Below are positions 26,392 through 37,900 of a stretch of 64,000 nt of DNA, one piece after another. Position 1 is the first letter of the stretch, and every line of letters starts with the position of its first letter. The notes below the pieces were generated by a model. That model was not told the origin of the DNA. It worked only from the letters and a program-made list of their open reading frames with translations, and did no database searches. The stretch comes from Chitinophaga tropicalis (GTDB lineage: Bacteria > Bacteroidota > Bacteroidia > Chitinophagales > Chitinophagaceae): positions 124,001 to 188,000 of the forward strand of contig NZ_WRXN01000012.1 in NCBI RefSeq assembly GCF_009758205.1, given 5' to 3'. The translations under genes were made by a program, and so were the position numbers.

Positions 26392-26803
26392 GCCCCCTAA
26401 TTTCAGGGATGTGAAAAACACCTATTACAGGGATTGTTCTGTATACATTGCTTATCTATTTTTGTTACCAGTTTCATATCAGAATTATTTAAAAAGAACT
26501 GCTCAGAATTTGCTTTCGCCTCCGGCAAAAGCAAATTTCTGAGGGGATATTTTCTTGCGCTACGCGCGGTTGAGAAATCAGAGGGGATGTATGAAGCTTA
26601 AAGTTTCAGAAGATCTTTTTGAGAGCAGATTTTTGCATGGTGAGTAGCTTAGCGTATCAAAGACATCTTTACAGGACGAATTTCCACACGGTAAACAGCT
26701 TATTTTAGTTATTACGTAAACGATCAATAAAACCCTTATAAATGCTGCCACCACCAGCATTCAGACACCCCTATTTTCTCAAGGCCATTAAACCCTGGAA
26801 TAA
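26392..26803. other. Upstream region of the peptide synthetase operon
   Basis: This 412-base region holds the fourth REP-like palindrome (26502-26543) and no gene I trust; a 60-codon open frame on the minus strand has no features of a real protein. The promoter of the about 37 kb operon must lie here, probably in 26580-26800, but I could not identify a convincing TTG/TAnnTTTG pair. Confidence 0.5.
26502..26543. terminator. Palindrome, REP-like copy 4
   Basis: Arms of 19 and 20 bases (26502-26520, 26524-26543) enclose the loop TCC, with one bulge and one mismatch. GCGCTACGCGCGGT follows at 26557-26570. It separates the regulator from the biosynthetic operon and probably stops read-through into it. 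Confidence 0.65.
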
Positions 26804-27772
26804 ATGTTAACGGAACTTAATAAACTTGCTGCCTTTATTGGACAAACACCCCTGATCCGGCTGGAAAATGACAAAGCCAATCTCTTTGCCAAATTAGAGT
26901 ACAACAATTTCTCAGGCAGCTCAAAAGACCGGGCGGCCTTCAGCATTATCTACAACGGCATCAGATCAGGCGCTATCAATGCGGGAACTACTATCATTGC
27001 TTCCAGCTCCGGCAACCTTGCCATAGCTGCAGCTTCAATCTGTAAGAGGTTACACCTGAAATTCATTCCGGTTATAGACCCTAATATCAATAAGGCCTAT
27101 GAGTCGCTGCTCAACCTGATTTCATACAGAGTTGTAAAAGTGACTAAAAGAGACCATACCGGCGGTTACCTGCTTACCAGGATAGACACTGTAAATGAGC
27201 TGTATGCCAGTACAACCAACGCCTTTATTGCTGACCAGTATGCAGACCCGAATAACTACAAAGGGTACTATGGTCTTGGACAGGAGATCGTCTCTTCTTT
27301 CGATAAGCTGGACTATATCTTCATTGCTGTAAGCTCCAGCGGCGCGATTACAGGCATCTCCAAAAGCGTGAAACAACAAAGACCCGGGATCAGGGTAGTT
27401 GGAGTGGACGTTGAAGGCTCCGTCATTTTCAGTAAAGAAGGAGGCAAACGGTATATTTCCGGTATCGGCGCCAGTAAAGTGCCTCCTATCATCGAAAATG
27501 CCATTATAGATGATGTAGTGATCGTTTCACAACTGGACCTGATCAGAGGCTGCCACGAACTCCTGGATGAGCAGGCCATCTTTGCAGGCGCTTCTTCAGG
27601 CGCTGTTTACCTGGCTGCCAAAAACTATGTGAAATACAGTCAGCATACTGATGAACCTACATCCCTGCTGATATTTCCCGATAAAGGCCATACTTACCTG
27701 GACACTATTTACGACGGAGACTGGGTGGAGCAACTGGCGGAAAAACTGCAACCTGCCGCTTCTGCGCAATAA
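26804..27772 (+). CDS. sbnA: SbnA-like 2,3-diaminopropionate pathway synthase
   Basis: This 322-residue PLP enzyme of the cysteine synthase fold joins O-phosphoserine and glutamate into N-(2-amino-2-carboxyethyl)-glutamate, the first step to L-2,3-diaminopropionate (Dap), in the SbnA family. Visible features are the opening GQTPLIRL, the PLP-binding Lys41 in GSSKDRAA, the SSSGNLAIA substrate loop, and SSSGAITGI, which binds the PLP phosphate. The length fits SbnA. An ordinary cysteine synthase is the alternative, but the gene directly behind is an SbnB-type dehydrogenase, and the pair together is diagnostic. It is the first gene of the synthetase operon, 27 bases ahead of sbnB. Confidence 0.88.
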   Translation: MLTELNKLAAFIGQTPLIRLENDKANLFAKLEYNNFSGSSKDRAAFSIIYNGIRSGAINAGTTIIASSSGNLAIAAASICKRLHLKFIPVIDPNINKAYESLLNLISYRVVKVTKRDHTGGYLLTRIDTVNELYASTTNAFIADQYADPNNYKGYYGLGQEIVSSFDKLDYIFIAVSSSGAITGISKSVKQQRPGIRVVGVDVEGSVIFSKEGGKRYISGIGASKVPPIIENAIIDDVVIVSQLDLIRGCHELLDEQAIFAGASSGAVYLAAKNYVKYSQHTDEPTSLLIFPDKGHTYLDTIYDGDWVEQLAEKLQPAASAQ

Positions 27773-27799
27773 TGATTCTCATCATCTAAAGAATAATAT

Positions 27800-28771
27800 A
27801 TGCTCTATCTGAATGCTGATGATATCAGCTCAATCGGATTTGACTGGAAAGAACTGACCGGAGTGATCAGTGAAGCCATCATAGCCCTTGACAGGAATGA
27901 TTATTCACAACCTATAAAACCTTACCTGCGGTATGGAGATCCGAAGAACAGGATCATTGCCATGCCTGCCTACCTGGGCGGTACCCTGCCGATGGCAGGG
28001 ATCAAATGGATAGCCAGTTTCCCGGACAATATCTACAAAAACAAACTCCGGGCAAACTCCGTAACCATATTGAATGAGCCTGACAGCGGTGTTCCCCTTT
28101 GTGTCATCAATACTTCACTTATCAGTGCAGTAAGAACAGCTGCTGTATCCGGCCTGATGATAGTCAAATATCTTGAAGCCAACATTTCCGGCAGAAAACT
28201 TACCATTGGCATAAACGGCTTTGGGCCAATCGGGAGGATGCACCTTAAAATGGCTGCCGCTATACTGGGCAACAGGATAGAAAAGATCTTCCTTCATGAC
28301 ATTGCCGGTATTGACAAAGAGCAGGTAGATCCTGAGCTCAGGAGCCTTGTGGAAATTGCCTCTTCATGGGAAGAGGTATATTCTGATGCAGACATCTTTA
28401 TGACCTGTACTGTTTCTGCTGCTCCTTATATAGACAAAGCGCCGCGTAACGGTTCATTACAACTGAATGTTTCCCTGCGCGACTATAAAGTGGACATGAA
28501 AGACCATATGAGCGCTATTGTAGTGGACGACTGGGACGAAGTATGCCGTCAGAACACGGATATTGAGAATATGCACAAAGTGAAAGGATTGCAGAAACAG
28601 GATACGCTTTCTATTGCCGATGTTGTTTGCAAAGATGCATTGAGGCAATATGCGGCACCATCTGTTGTGATGTTCAACCCTATGGGGATGGCCATCTTCG
28701 ATATTGCAACAGGCTATTATTACTACAGGGAAGCCATTGCAAGAAAGACCGGTTCTGAAATGCCCGACTGA
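27800..28771 (+). CDS. sbnB: SbnB-like dehydrogenase, 2,3-diaminopropionate synthesis
   Basis: This 323-residue protein belongs to the ornithine cyclodeaminase/mu-crystallin family. In SbnB the NAD-dependent enzyme oxidatively splits N-(2-amino-2-carboxyethyl)-glutamate to Dap and 2-oxoglutarate. It shows the substrate part (RIIAMPAYLGG, then AGIKWIASFPDN, SALISAVRTAA-like SLISAVRTAAVSG) and the Rossmann motif GINGFGPIGRMHLK (about 137-150). In this operon it should supply Dap to the peptide synthetase rather than to a siderophore, because no siderophore synthetase of the NIS type is present. A gap of 57 bases separates it from the first NRPS gene. Confidence 0.88.
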   Translation: MLYLNADDISSIGFDWKELTGVISEAIIALDRNDYSQPIKPYLRYGDPKNRIIAMPAYLGGTLPMAGIKWIASFPDNIYKNKLRANSVTILNEPDSGVPLCVINTSLISAVRTAAVSGLMIVKYLEANISGRKLTIGINGFGPIGRMHLKMAAAILGNRIEKIFLHDIAGIDKEQVDPELRSLVEIASSWEEVYSDADIFMTCTVSAAPYIDKAPRNGSLQLNVSLRDYKVDMKDHMSAIVVDDWDEVCRQNTDIENMHKVKGLQKQDTLSIADVVCKDALRQYAAPSVVMFNPMGMAIFDIATGYYYYREAIARKTGSEMPD

Positions 28772-28828
28772 TAACCCTACAACTGATACTTACGCTTTCC
28801 ACTGAAATAACTATAAGACACGCTTTTT

Positions 28829-31800
28829 ATGCCCCTTCAGACTTTGCCCCTCCATCCGGCCCAACAGGATGTGTATTTAGACCAGGCTATCAATACTGAG
28901 GTCCCCTATTACAATATGGGAGGATATATAAGATTAACAGGTCATCTTAACAAAGAAAAGTTCATTGAAGCCGTACGTTCGGCGCCGGAAATGTTCGACG
29001 TCCTCAGAATGCGGTTCGATCTTCATGATGAAGAACCTGTTGCTTATGTTGATGAAGCATATACTGCGTTTGAGCTTACTGAGCTGGAATTCCCGGATGG
29101 GGAGGATAAGAAAGAGCAGGTGGCACAATGGATACGGGAAAAGATGGCCACTCCCTTCCTCGTAGAGAAGGATACCATGCTGGCAGATCATTATCTTATC
29201 CGTATTTCTGAAGAAGAATACTGGTATTACTTCAGATACCATCACCTGATAGTGGACGGGTATGGTATTTCAGGGGTGTTGCAATACATTGCAAAGAAAT
29301 ATAAATCTCTCGTAACCGGCCAGCCGGTTACCTTCAACTATCCGTCTTACATAGAGGAAGCAAAACGTGCGGCGGCATTCTATGCTTCTGAAGAATATGC
29401 TGCGGAAGGCGAGTACTGGAAGAAGAAGATAGAAAAGCTGCCGTCAAAGCTGCTCCAAAAGAAATTCAAGGAGGAAGAAGGCATGAAGAGCAAATGTGAC
29501 ACCTTTATTCTTGAATTTGCCGGTGAGGAGAGGGCTTTACTTGAAGCACTGCAGGCGGAGACCAATGCCAATCTCCAACAGCTGACCATAGCAGCAATGA
29601 TGATCTATTATGCAAGAACTTCCGGCCAGGAAGATTTTGTATTCGGCATTCCGCTGCATCGCAGAAGAAATAAGCAATTACGCACTATTGCCGGTATGTT
29701 CACCGGCGTTATCCCGTTTGCAGGAAGTTACAAAGCCGGCAGCCGGGTGTCAGACCTGATCAGATCTGTCCTGTCATCGCAACGTGAGGATTACCGCTAT
29801 CAGAATTACCTGATAGGAGATTTAAGCAGGCATCTGAACGTGAGACATGACGAAGAGGGATTGATAGAGATAGCGGTCAACTTCGCTCCGGTTGATTTCC
29901 ACCTGGACCTGGGGGAAGAGCTGTCTTCCGTACTGGTCAATGTTCCCAGCGGGTACTTACCGTTCCCGATGGAAATGTTCTGGTATGACTACGGCAAACA
30001 TCAACCGTTACAACTACGTATAGACTACCAGGTAGCCTATTTCGACAAAGAAGATATTACAGGGCTGGTAAAGCGCCTGTTATTCATTTTGCATCAGTTT
30101 CGTGAAACGCCGGGCATGCCGGTAGAACAGGTCAGGCTAATTCCTGCTGAAGAGCAGGAAATGCTTGACCATTTCAGCAGTCCCGCGCCATATGATCCAT
30201 ATGGTGCAGAGGATACATTACCGGCATTGTTCTCTGCCCGGGCAAACATGGCTCCCCGGCGAATGGCCGTAGTTCACCGCAACGATTCTCTTTCTTATGG
30301 TCAGCTGGAGATGCAGGCCAACAGGCTTTCACATTACCTGCGTAGCAGGGGTGTTAACAAAGATAAGCTGGTACCTGTCTGCCTGGAGCGTTCCATCGAT
30401 ATGTTTGTGGCTATCCTGGCTATCTGGAAGGCCGGCGGCGCTTATGTACCGATAGACACCACCTACCCTGCTGAAAGGATCAGCTACCTGCTGGAAGATA
30501 CCACTGCTACAGTGGTTATCTGCAGCAGCGCTACTTCTCATCTTTTTGGAGAACATGTGGAAACGTTGCTGACAGACAAGCTTCCTGATGCAGTGATGGT
30601 GGCCCGGGGAGATGTACCTGCCGGCAATCCTGCTCCACCGGACCTTTCTTATGTGATCTATACTTCCGGTTCTACCGGCAAGCCCAAGGGAGTAATGGTG
30701 GAGCACCGGGGTATGCTTAATCATCTTTATGCCAAGACCGGCGATCTGCAGATAGATGCAGAGACGGTACTGGCATTTACGGCATCCTATACTTTTGATA
30801 TTTCCGTCTGGCAGATGTTTGCTGCGCTTATATATGGCGGGCATGCTGTTGTATACGACGATGATCATATTTACCAGCCCCTGGCGCTGCTAAGCGCTGT
30901 GGAGGAAGATAATGTGACTATACTGGAGCTGGTACCTTCTTACCTGGCAGCGGTATTGCAGGAGAAAGCAGCAATATCGCTGAACAGGTTACAATACCTT
31001 ATGGTAACAGGCGAGGCTGTGAGCCAGCACCTGTTACAACAGTGGTTCTCTCATCCGCTGTACGGCCGTATTCCGGTGGTGAATGCCTATGGCCCCACAG
31101 AAGCGTCTGACGATATTACGCATCATATCATGCATAGTACGCCTGTGAGTACCAATGTGCCACTGGGCCGGCCTGTACGGAACATGAGCATTTATATTGT
31201 GAGCAGGGATATGGAATTATGTCCGGCAGGTATGGCCGGAGAGATCTGTGTGGCTGGCGTGGGCGTATCCCGAGGGTATCTTGGCAGGCCGGAGCTGACA
31301 GCAGAGAAGTTTATTCCTGATCCGTTCAGTGCAGATGCAACATGGCGCATGTACAGAACGGGAGATCTTGGTTACTGGTTACCGGACGGCACCATTGCGT
31401 ACCTGGGCCGTATGGACGACCAGGTAAAGATACGCGGATACCGTATTGAGCTGGGCGAGATAGAAGCTGCGCTGCATCAGCTACCTCTGGTAAATGAAGC
31501 GGTGGTAGTAGCAAGAGAAGGCAAGGGCCATAAACAACTGGTGGCCTATGTTGTGGCCCAGGAAGGTTTTGACAGGGCAACTGCACTCATACATCTGAAA
31601 GATAAACTGCCTGAATATATGATACCCGTGATAGTAGAGCTGGAGAAAATGCCACTCACACCTAACGGGAAAGTAGATAAGCGCGCGTTGCCGGACCCGC
31701 TTGCAGACGGGCATATGCCGGATACATTTGCAGAACCGCGTAATAGAACAGAACAATTACTGGCAGAGATCTGGCAGGAACTGCTACACGTGGAAAGAGC

Positions 31801-31963
31801 GGGCATTCATGACAATTTCTTTGAACTGGGTGGTAATTCACTTCTGGGTATCCGGATGATTGCCGTTATATCCAGGACATTTGAGGCACGTCTTACAGTA
31901 CGCCTGTTATTCCGTTATGCTACTATTGCTTCACTGGCGGCCTATATTCAGCAGCAGGACAAG
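28829..31963 (+). other. Module 1: starter C - A (Dab) - T
   Basis: The first condensation domain has HHLIVDG at 138-144 and opens with LHPAQQDVYLDQ, unlike the other C domains here; sitting at the chain start, it probably attaches a fatty acyl or similar group. The A domain has YTSGSTG at 611-617. Pocket residues read by alignment to GrsA are D-I-W-E-M-T-A-D-D-K, close to the Dab code I recall (DIWELTxDDK). The carrier serine is 1004 in GGNSL. Confidence 0.75.
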
Positions 31964-34900
31964 AGCAGCAGTCTGCAGATCACGGCTCAGCCACATATCA
32001 CGCCAAAACCGCTGTCATTCAGCCAGGAACGTCTCTGGTTTATAGATTCAATGGAGGGAAGTGAGCATTATCATATTCCTGTTGTATTGCAATTAAAAGG
32101 GCATCCGGACAGGAATGCACTACAATATGCATTACAGGCGGTGGTTAACCGTTATGAAATATTAAGAACTGTTGTATACGAACAGGATGGTACCGGTTAT
32201 CAGCATGTGCTGGCTAAGGATAACTGGCAGCTGGAGGAGGTGATTGATGGAGAAGCCATCAACAGTTTTATTTACCGTCCTTTTGATCTCGGGAAAGATC
32301 ATATGCTGCGTGCAGCGCTGCTGAAGCGGTCTGACGATGAATATACCCTTGTTATTACTGTTCATCATATTGCTGCAGATGCCTGGTCTATGGCGCTGAT
32401 CATGAAAGAATTTGCCGCATACTATAACAATGCGTCTGTAAAGCTGGCGGAACTGCCATTTCAATATGCTGACTATGCAATATGGCAGAGGAGCTACCTG
32501 TCAGCCGAAGTGTTACTTGCCGGTCAGCAATACTGGAGGAAAAAACTGGCTGGTATAGAACCGCTGAACCTGGCAACAGATTATCCAAGACCAGCCATAC
32601 AAAGTAAAAGGGGAGCTATCACTGCTTTCAATATAAATAAAGAAGTATCTGAAAAGCTACGCCAGCTGAGCAGGCAAGAAGGTACGACGTTGTTTGTCAC
32701 TCTCCTGGCTGCATTCAAGGTGCTGCTGTTCCGGTACACAGGACAGCAGGATATCTGCATAGGAACGCCTGTTGCAGGCAGAAGGCAACAGGAACTGGAG
32801 AACATGGCCGGTTTCTTTGTTGATACCTTGCCATTGTACAGTCGCCTGGATGCGGGGAGCACTTTCAGCGCCTTGCTGCAACAGGTGAAAGAAGTGCTGC
32901 TGGAAGGATATGAGCACCAGGACCTGCCGTTTGAGAAAATTGTGGAAGCGGTTACTGATAACAGGGACCTGAGCAGGACACCTCTTTTCCAGGTAATGTT
33001 CGTGTTGCAGGATGCAGCTGATATGACTGATGTGCAGCTGAATGGCCTCATGTTAACTCCGGGAGAAATTGAACATAATATTTCCAAGTTCGATATAACA
33101 GTTATCGTTACAGAGAAACAGGATCAGCTGAGTTTCGAACTGGAATACTGTACAGACCTGTTCAACAGCGATACTATTCAACGTATGGGCGGGCATTTTG
33201 AGCAGCTGCTGCAATCTATCGGAGAGGATGCGTCTCAATCTCTCAACGGCCTGCAAATGCTCTCGCCCGCAGAGGAACAGCAATTGCTGCAAACATTTAA
33301 TGATTCAGCTGTAGCCTATCCCCGGGATAAACATATTATGGACCTGTTTGACGAACAGGTAAAAATGATACCTGAAGCTACTGCGTTGATATTTAGAGAC
33401 AGGACGCTGTCGTACCGGGAACTGGATGAACGCTCTAACCAGCTGGCCCGTTACCTTCGTAAACAGGGAGTAAACAAGGAAAGCAGGATACCTATCTGCA
33501 TAGAGCGTTCGTTTGAAATGATTGCAGGTATACTGGGTATACTGAAAGCAGGTGGAGTGTATGTGCCTGTTGATCCGGACTATCCGGAAGAACGTATCAG
33601 CTATATACTGGAGGATACCGGGGCTACCCTTGTTATAAGCAGCAGCGCCTGTGCGCATAAGCTGGCGGGAGCGCCTGGCGTGAATGTTATCTCTCTGGAT
33701 GAAGAAGCCTCACGTATCAACCGGTTTGCAGTCACTTCTCCGGGTATTGCTCTCAGCCCCTCGCAGCTGGCCTATATTATTTACACTTCAGGATCTACCG
33801 GTAAGCCCAAAGGCGTAATGCTGGAGCATAAAGGTGTGGTGAACCTGGCATTGAGCCAGGCAACAGCCCTTCGTTTGCAAAGAGGTACGCGCTCGTTACA
33901 GTTTGCCTCTTTTGGTTTTGACGCCTCCTGTTATGAGATATTCAATACACTGTTAAGCGGAGGAGTGCTGGTGTTGCCGGAGAAGGAGGACCTATTATCG
34001 CAGGAAAGATTCAGTGCACTTATCAACACACATGCAGTGGAGCTGGTGACGTTGCCTCCTTCCTATCAGCATATCATTAAAGAACATACCGGTGCTATTA
34101 AGACCATTGTTTCTGCCGGAGAGCCTCTTAACCGGGAGGATGGCAGGTACCTGCAATCAAAAGGCGTTCGTCTTATCAACGCTTACGGACCTACGGAGAA
34201 TACGGTCTGTACAACGCTTACAGACGACCCTGTACGCAAAGATAATACGGTGGTAATAGGCAGACCTATTGCCAATGTACAGGTGTATATACTGGATGCC
34301 GGAGGCGGGCTTTGCCCCATAGGTGTGACCGGAGAGATCTGTATTGGCGGCGCCAACCTGGCCCGTGGTTACTGGAACCGTGCAGACCTTACAGCAGAGA
34401 AATTTATTACCAGTCCCTATAGTGAACGTCTGTACCGTACAGGAGATGTTGGCCGCTGGCTGGCAGACGGCAACATTGAGTACATAGGCCGTATGGATGA
34501 CCAGGTGAAGATCCGTGGTTACCGTATAGAGCTGGGAGAGATTGAAAGTGTATTACAGGATTGCGCACTGGTAAACCAGGCAGCGGTGCTGGCCAAAGCA
34601 GGCAGTGACGGACAGAAGCAACTGGCGGCCTATATAGTGCCACAGGGCGCTTTTGACAGGGTGCAGGTATTGGAATACCTGCAACAACGTTTGCCCGGGT
34701 ATATGATACCTTCCCTGTTCATTGCAATAGCACAGCTTCCTTTAACCCCGAGTGGAAAGATAGACCGTAAGGCACTGCCTGAGCCGGGAATAAACAATGA
34801 GGTCTATGTGGCTCCATGCACCCATATGGAGTTACAGCTGGCAAAGATCTGGCAGGAGCTGCTTGATAAAGAGCAGATAAGCATCCTGGAGAACTTCTTC

Positions 34901-37900
34901 CATCTTGGAGGGCATTCCCTGATGGCTATCCGGCTTATTGCGTCTGTACGTAAGCAGTTGCACACAGAAATATCAGTAAGGGACGTATTCACTCACAATA
35001 CTATTGAAACGCTGGCTGTATTTATTGAGCAGCAGCAGGGAAAGTCCGTGTTGCCGGAAATAAGCGTACAATCCAGACCATTATACATCCCATTGTCATT
35101 CAGCCAGGAAAGGTTGTGGTTCATAGACAAGCTGGAGGGCAGCCTGCACTATCATACCTCTACCCTGCTGAAGCTGAAAGGACAGTTGAACAGGCATGCC
35201 CTGCAGCGTGCATTGCTTCATATTATTGAACGTCATGAAGCATTGAGGACTGTTATCAGGGAAGACGATGGTATTGCTTACCAGCAGGTATTAGCGGCTA
35301 ACGGATGGCACTTGCAGGAGCTGGCTTCTGCCGGAGAGCTTTCTGCTTACGGAAGCCAGCCTTTCAATCTTGCATCTGACTACATGATGCGTGCGGCACT
35401 GGTACAATTGAACAGCGATGCTTACGAATTGCTAATTACCATGCACCATATTGCATCAGACGGCTGGTCCGTTTCTATACTGGCCGCAGAACTGTCTGAG
35501 CTGTATGCTGCATTTGCAGAAGAGAGACATCCTGTGTTACAACTGCTAACCATACAATATGCGGATTATTCCATCTGGCAGAAAAAATATGTAACCGGCG
35601 ATGTGCTGCAACGCCAGCAGGATTACTGGATGAAAAAAATGTCGGGCATAGAGCCGCTGAATCTTCAGACAGACCATGCAAGACCTGCTGTGCAACGCAA
35701 TAATGGCGCCCTGTTCATCTCTTCTATAGACAGGGAGCTGACGGATAGGGTAAATGAGCTTTCACGCAGGGAGGGGGTAACTCCGTTCATGACGTTGCTG
35801 GCAGCCCTCAAGGTGCTACTTTATCGTTACAGCGGACAGAATGATATCTGTGTGGGCACTCCGCTGGCAGGCAGAAAACAACAGGAAGTGGAATCCCTCA
35901 TAGGGTTCTTTATCAATACCCTGGCTGTCAGAAGTAACCTGGAAAATAATTCTACGTTCAATACTTTCCTGCAGCAGGTGAAAAATACATTGCTGGAAGG
36001 ATACGAGCACCAGGACATGCCGTTTGAGAAAGTGGTGGACGCTGTGGTAAGGACCAGGGACCTGAGCCGTCATCCGCTGTTCCAGGTGATGTTCGTATTA
36101 CATAATACAACCGATATTCCTGTATTCAGACTGGGCAACCTTTCTGTTGATATGGAAGAAGTGGAAGAGAACACAGCAAAGTTTGACCTGGTATTTACCA
36201 TACAGGCCAAAGGAGAAGAACTGTTGCTGGGAGTGGAATACTGTACTGACCTTTTCCTGGAAGAGACGGTAGCCAATATGGCGGAGCACTATAAACAGCT
36301 ATTACTATCCCTGACGGCCGATCCGGCACAGCAGATAGGCTCCCTGAACATGCTGACAGCTGCAGAGAAGCAAACGCTACAGGCGTTTTCTACCGGGACC
36401 GTGATTGATCTGCCCCCGCATCAAACAGTAGTGACACTGTTTGAGGAACAGGTACGGCAATACCCTGAAGCAGTGGCTATACAGTTTGAGGATGAGAACA
36501 TTTCCTACCTCACGTTGCATGAAAGAGCCAATCAACTGGCGCATTTGCTACGTAGCCAGGGGATAACGGCCAACAGTAAAGTACCCCTGTTCATAGACCG
36601 CTGCCCGGAAATGATCATTGCAGTGCTGGCCACCTGGAAAGCCGGAGGGGCATATGTGCCGGTTGATCCTAAGTTCCCGGAAGAAAGGGTGCGCTATATA
36701 CTGGAGGAAACAGAAGCCCGGGTGGTGATCACCAATCAGCGTAGCAGCATATTACTTCCCGCAGGTATAACAGCAGCTGTAATAATGGCCGATGAGGAAC
36801 AGGTGCTGATGGAGCAACCGCACAGTTCATTGCAGCCTGTTGCAGGTCAGGAACATCTTGCATATGTATTATATACTTCAGGCTCTACCGGCAAACCCAA
36901 AGGGGTACTGGTGGAACATGCAGGGCTACTGAACCATTTGCTGGCCATGACGGAGGAATTTGGCATGAGCGCATCCACTGTCCTGGCATTTACCGCGCCC
37001 TATACGTTCGATATCTCCGTATGGCAGATGGTGAACGCGCTGGTATGTGGTGGCAGGACCATCATCTATACGGAAAGTCTTATACACCGCCCTGATCTTT
37101 TTATCAGAACAGTAGAGAAACATGGCGTAACACTTTTACAGCTTGTCCCCTCCTATCTTGCTTCGGTGTTGCAGGAAAAGACGGATGTAAGGCTGAAGAT
37201 GCTCGAATACCTGCTGGTAACAGGTGAGGCGGTAACGGTTTCTCTGCTGGAGCAATGGTTTGCACATGAGCATTTTGGGCTTATACCGGTAGTCAATGCC
37301 TACGGGCCTACGGAAGCATCTGACGATGTGAGCTTCTATTTCATGAAGCAGGCGCCGGAGGTGGTACAGGTGCCGGTAGGCAAGCCTATACGGAACCTGA
37401 GGATGTATGTGCTGGATAATAACATGCAGCTATGTGCGCCGGGAGTGCCGGGTGAAATATGTGTAGCCGGCCTTGCTGTAGCCCGTGGATACCAGAACAG
37501 GCCGGAGCTGACAGCAGAGAAATTCGTTGAAGATCCTTTCTATCCCGGTGAAAGAATGTACCGTACGGGCGACCTTGGAAGGTGGCTGTCTGACGGTAAT
37601 ATGGAATATATTGGTCGCGCGGACGACCAGGTGAAGATACGCGGCTTTCGCATAGAGCTGGGCGAGATAGAGCATGCGTTGCAGCAATATCCGCAGATTG
37701 CACAGGCTGTAGTGGTAGCAAGATCTGATGATAAGGGCATTAAACGACTGGTGGGTTACCTGGCAGTGCAGGGAGAAGTGGATAAAGACGCCATGGTTAC
37801 CTACCTGAAAGAGCGGTTGCCGGAATATATGATACCGGTATTTGTTATACTGGATAAACTACCGCTTACTGCCAATGGTAAAGTAGATAAGAAAGCATTG

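Noticed and set aside
26578..26760. Minus-strand 60-codon frame upstream of the operon
   Set aside because: It has a hydrophobic start but no conserved features, and it covers the region where the operon promoter must be.
26804..28771. Staphyloferrin B-type siderophore locus
   Set aside because: Only the Dap genes are present; no IucA/IucC-type synthetase, decarboxylase, receptor or ferric transporter is nearby, and an NRPS follows instead.
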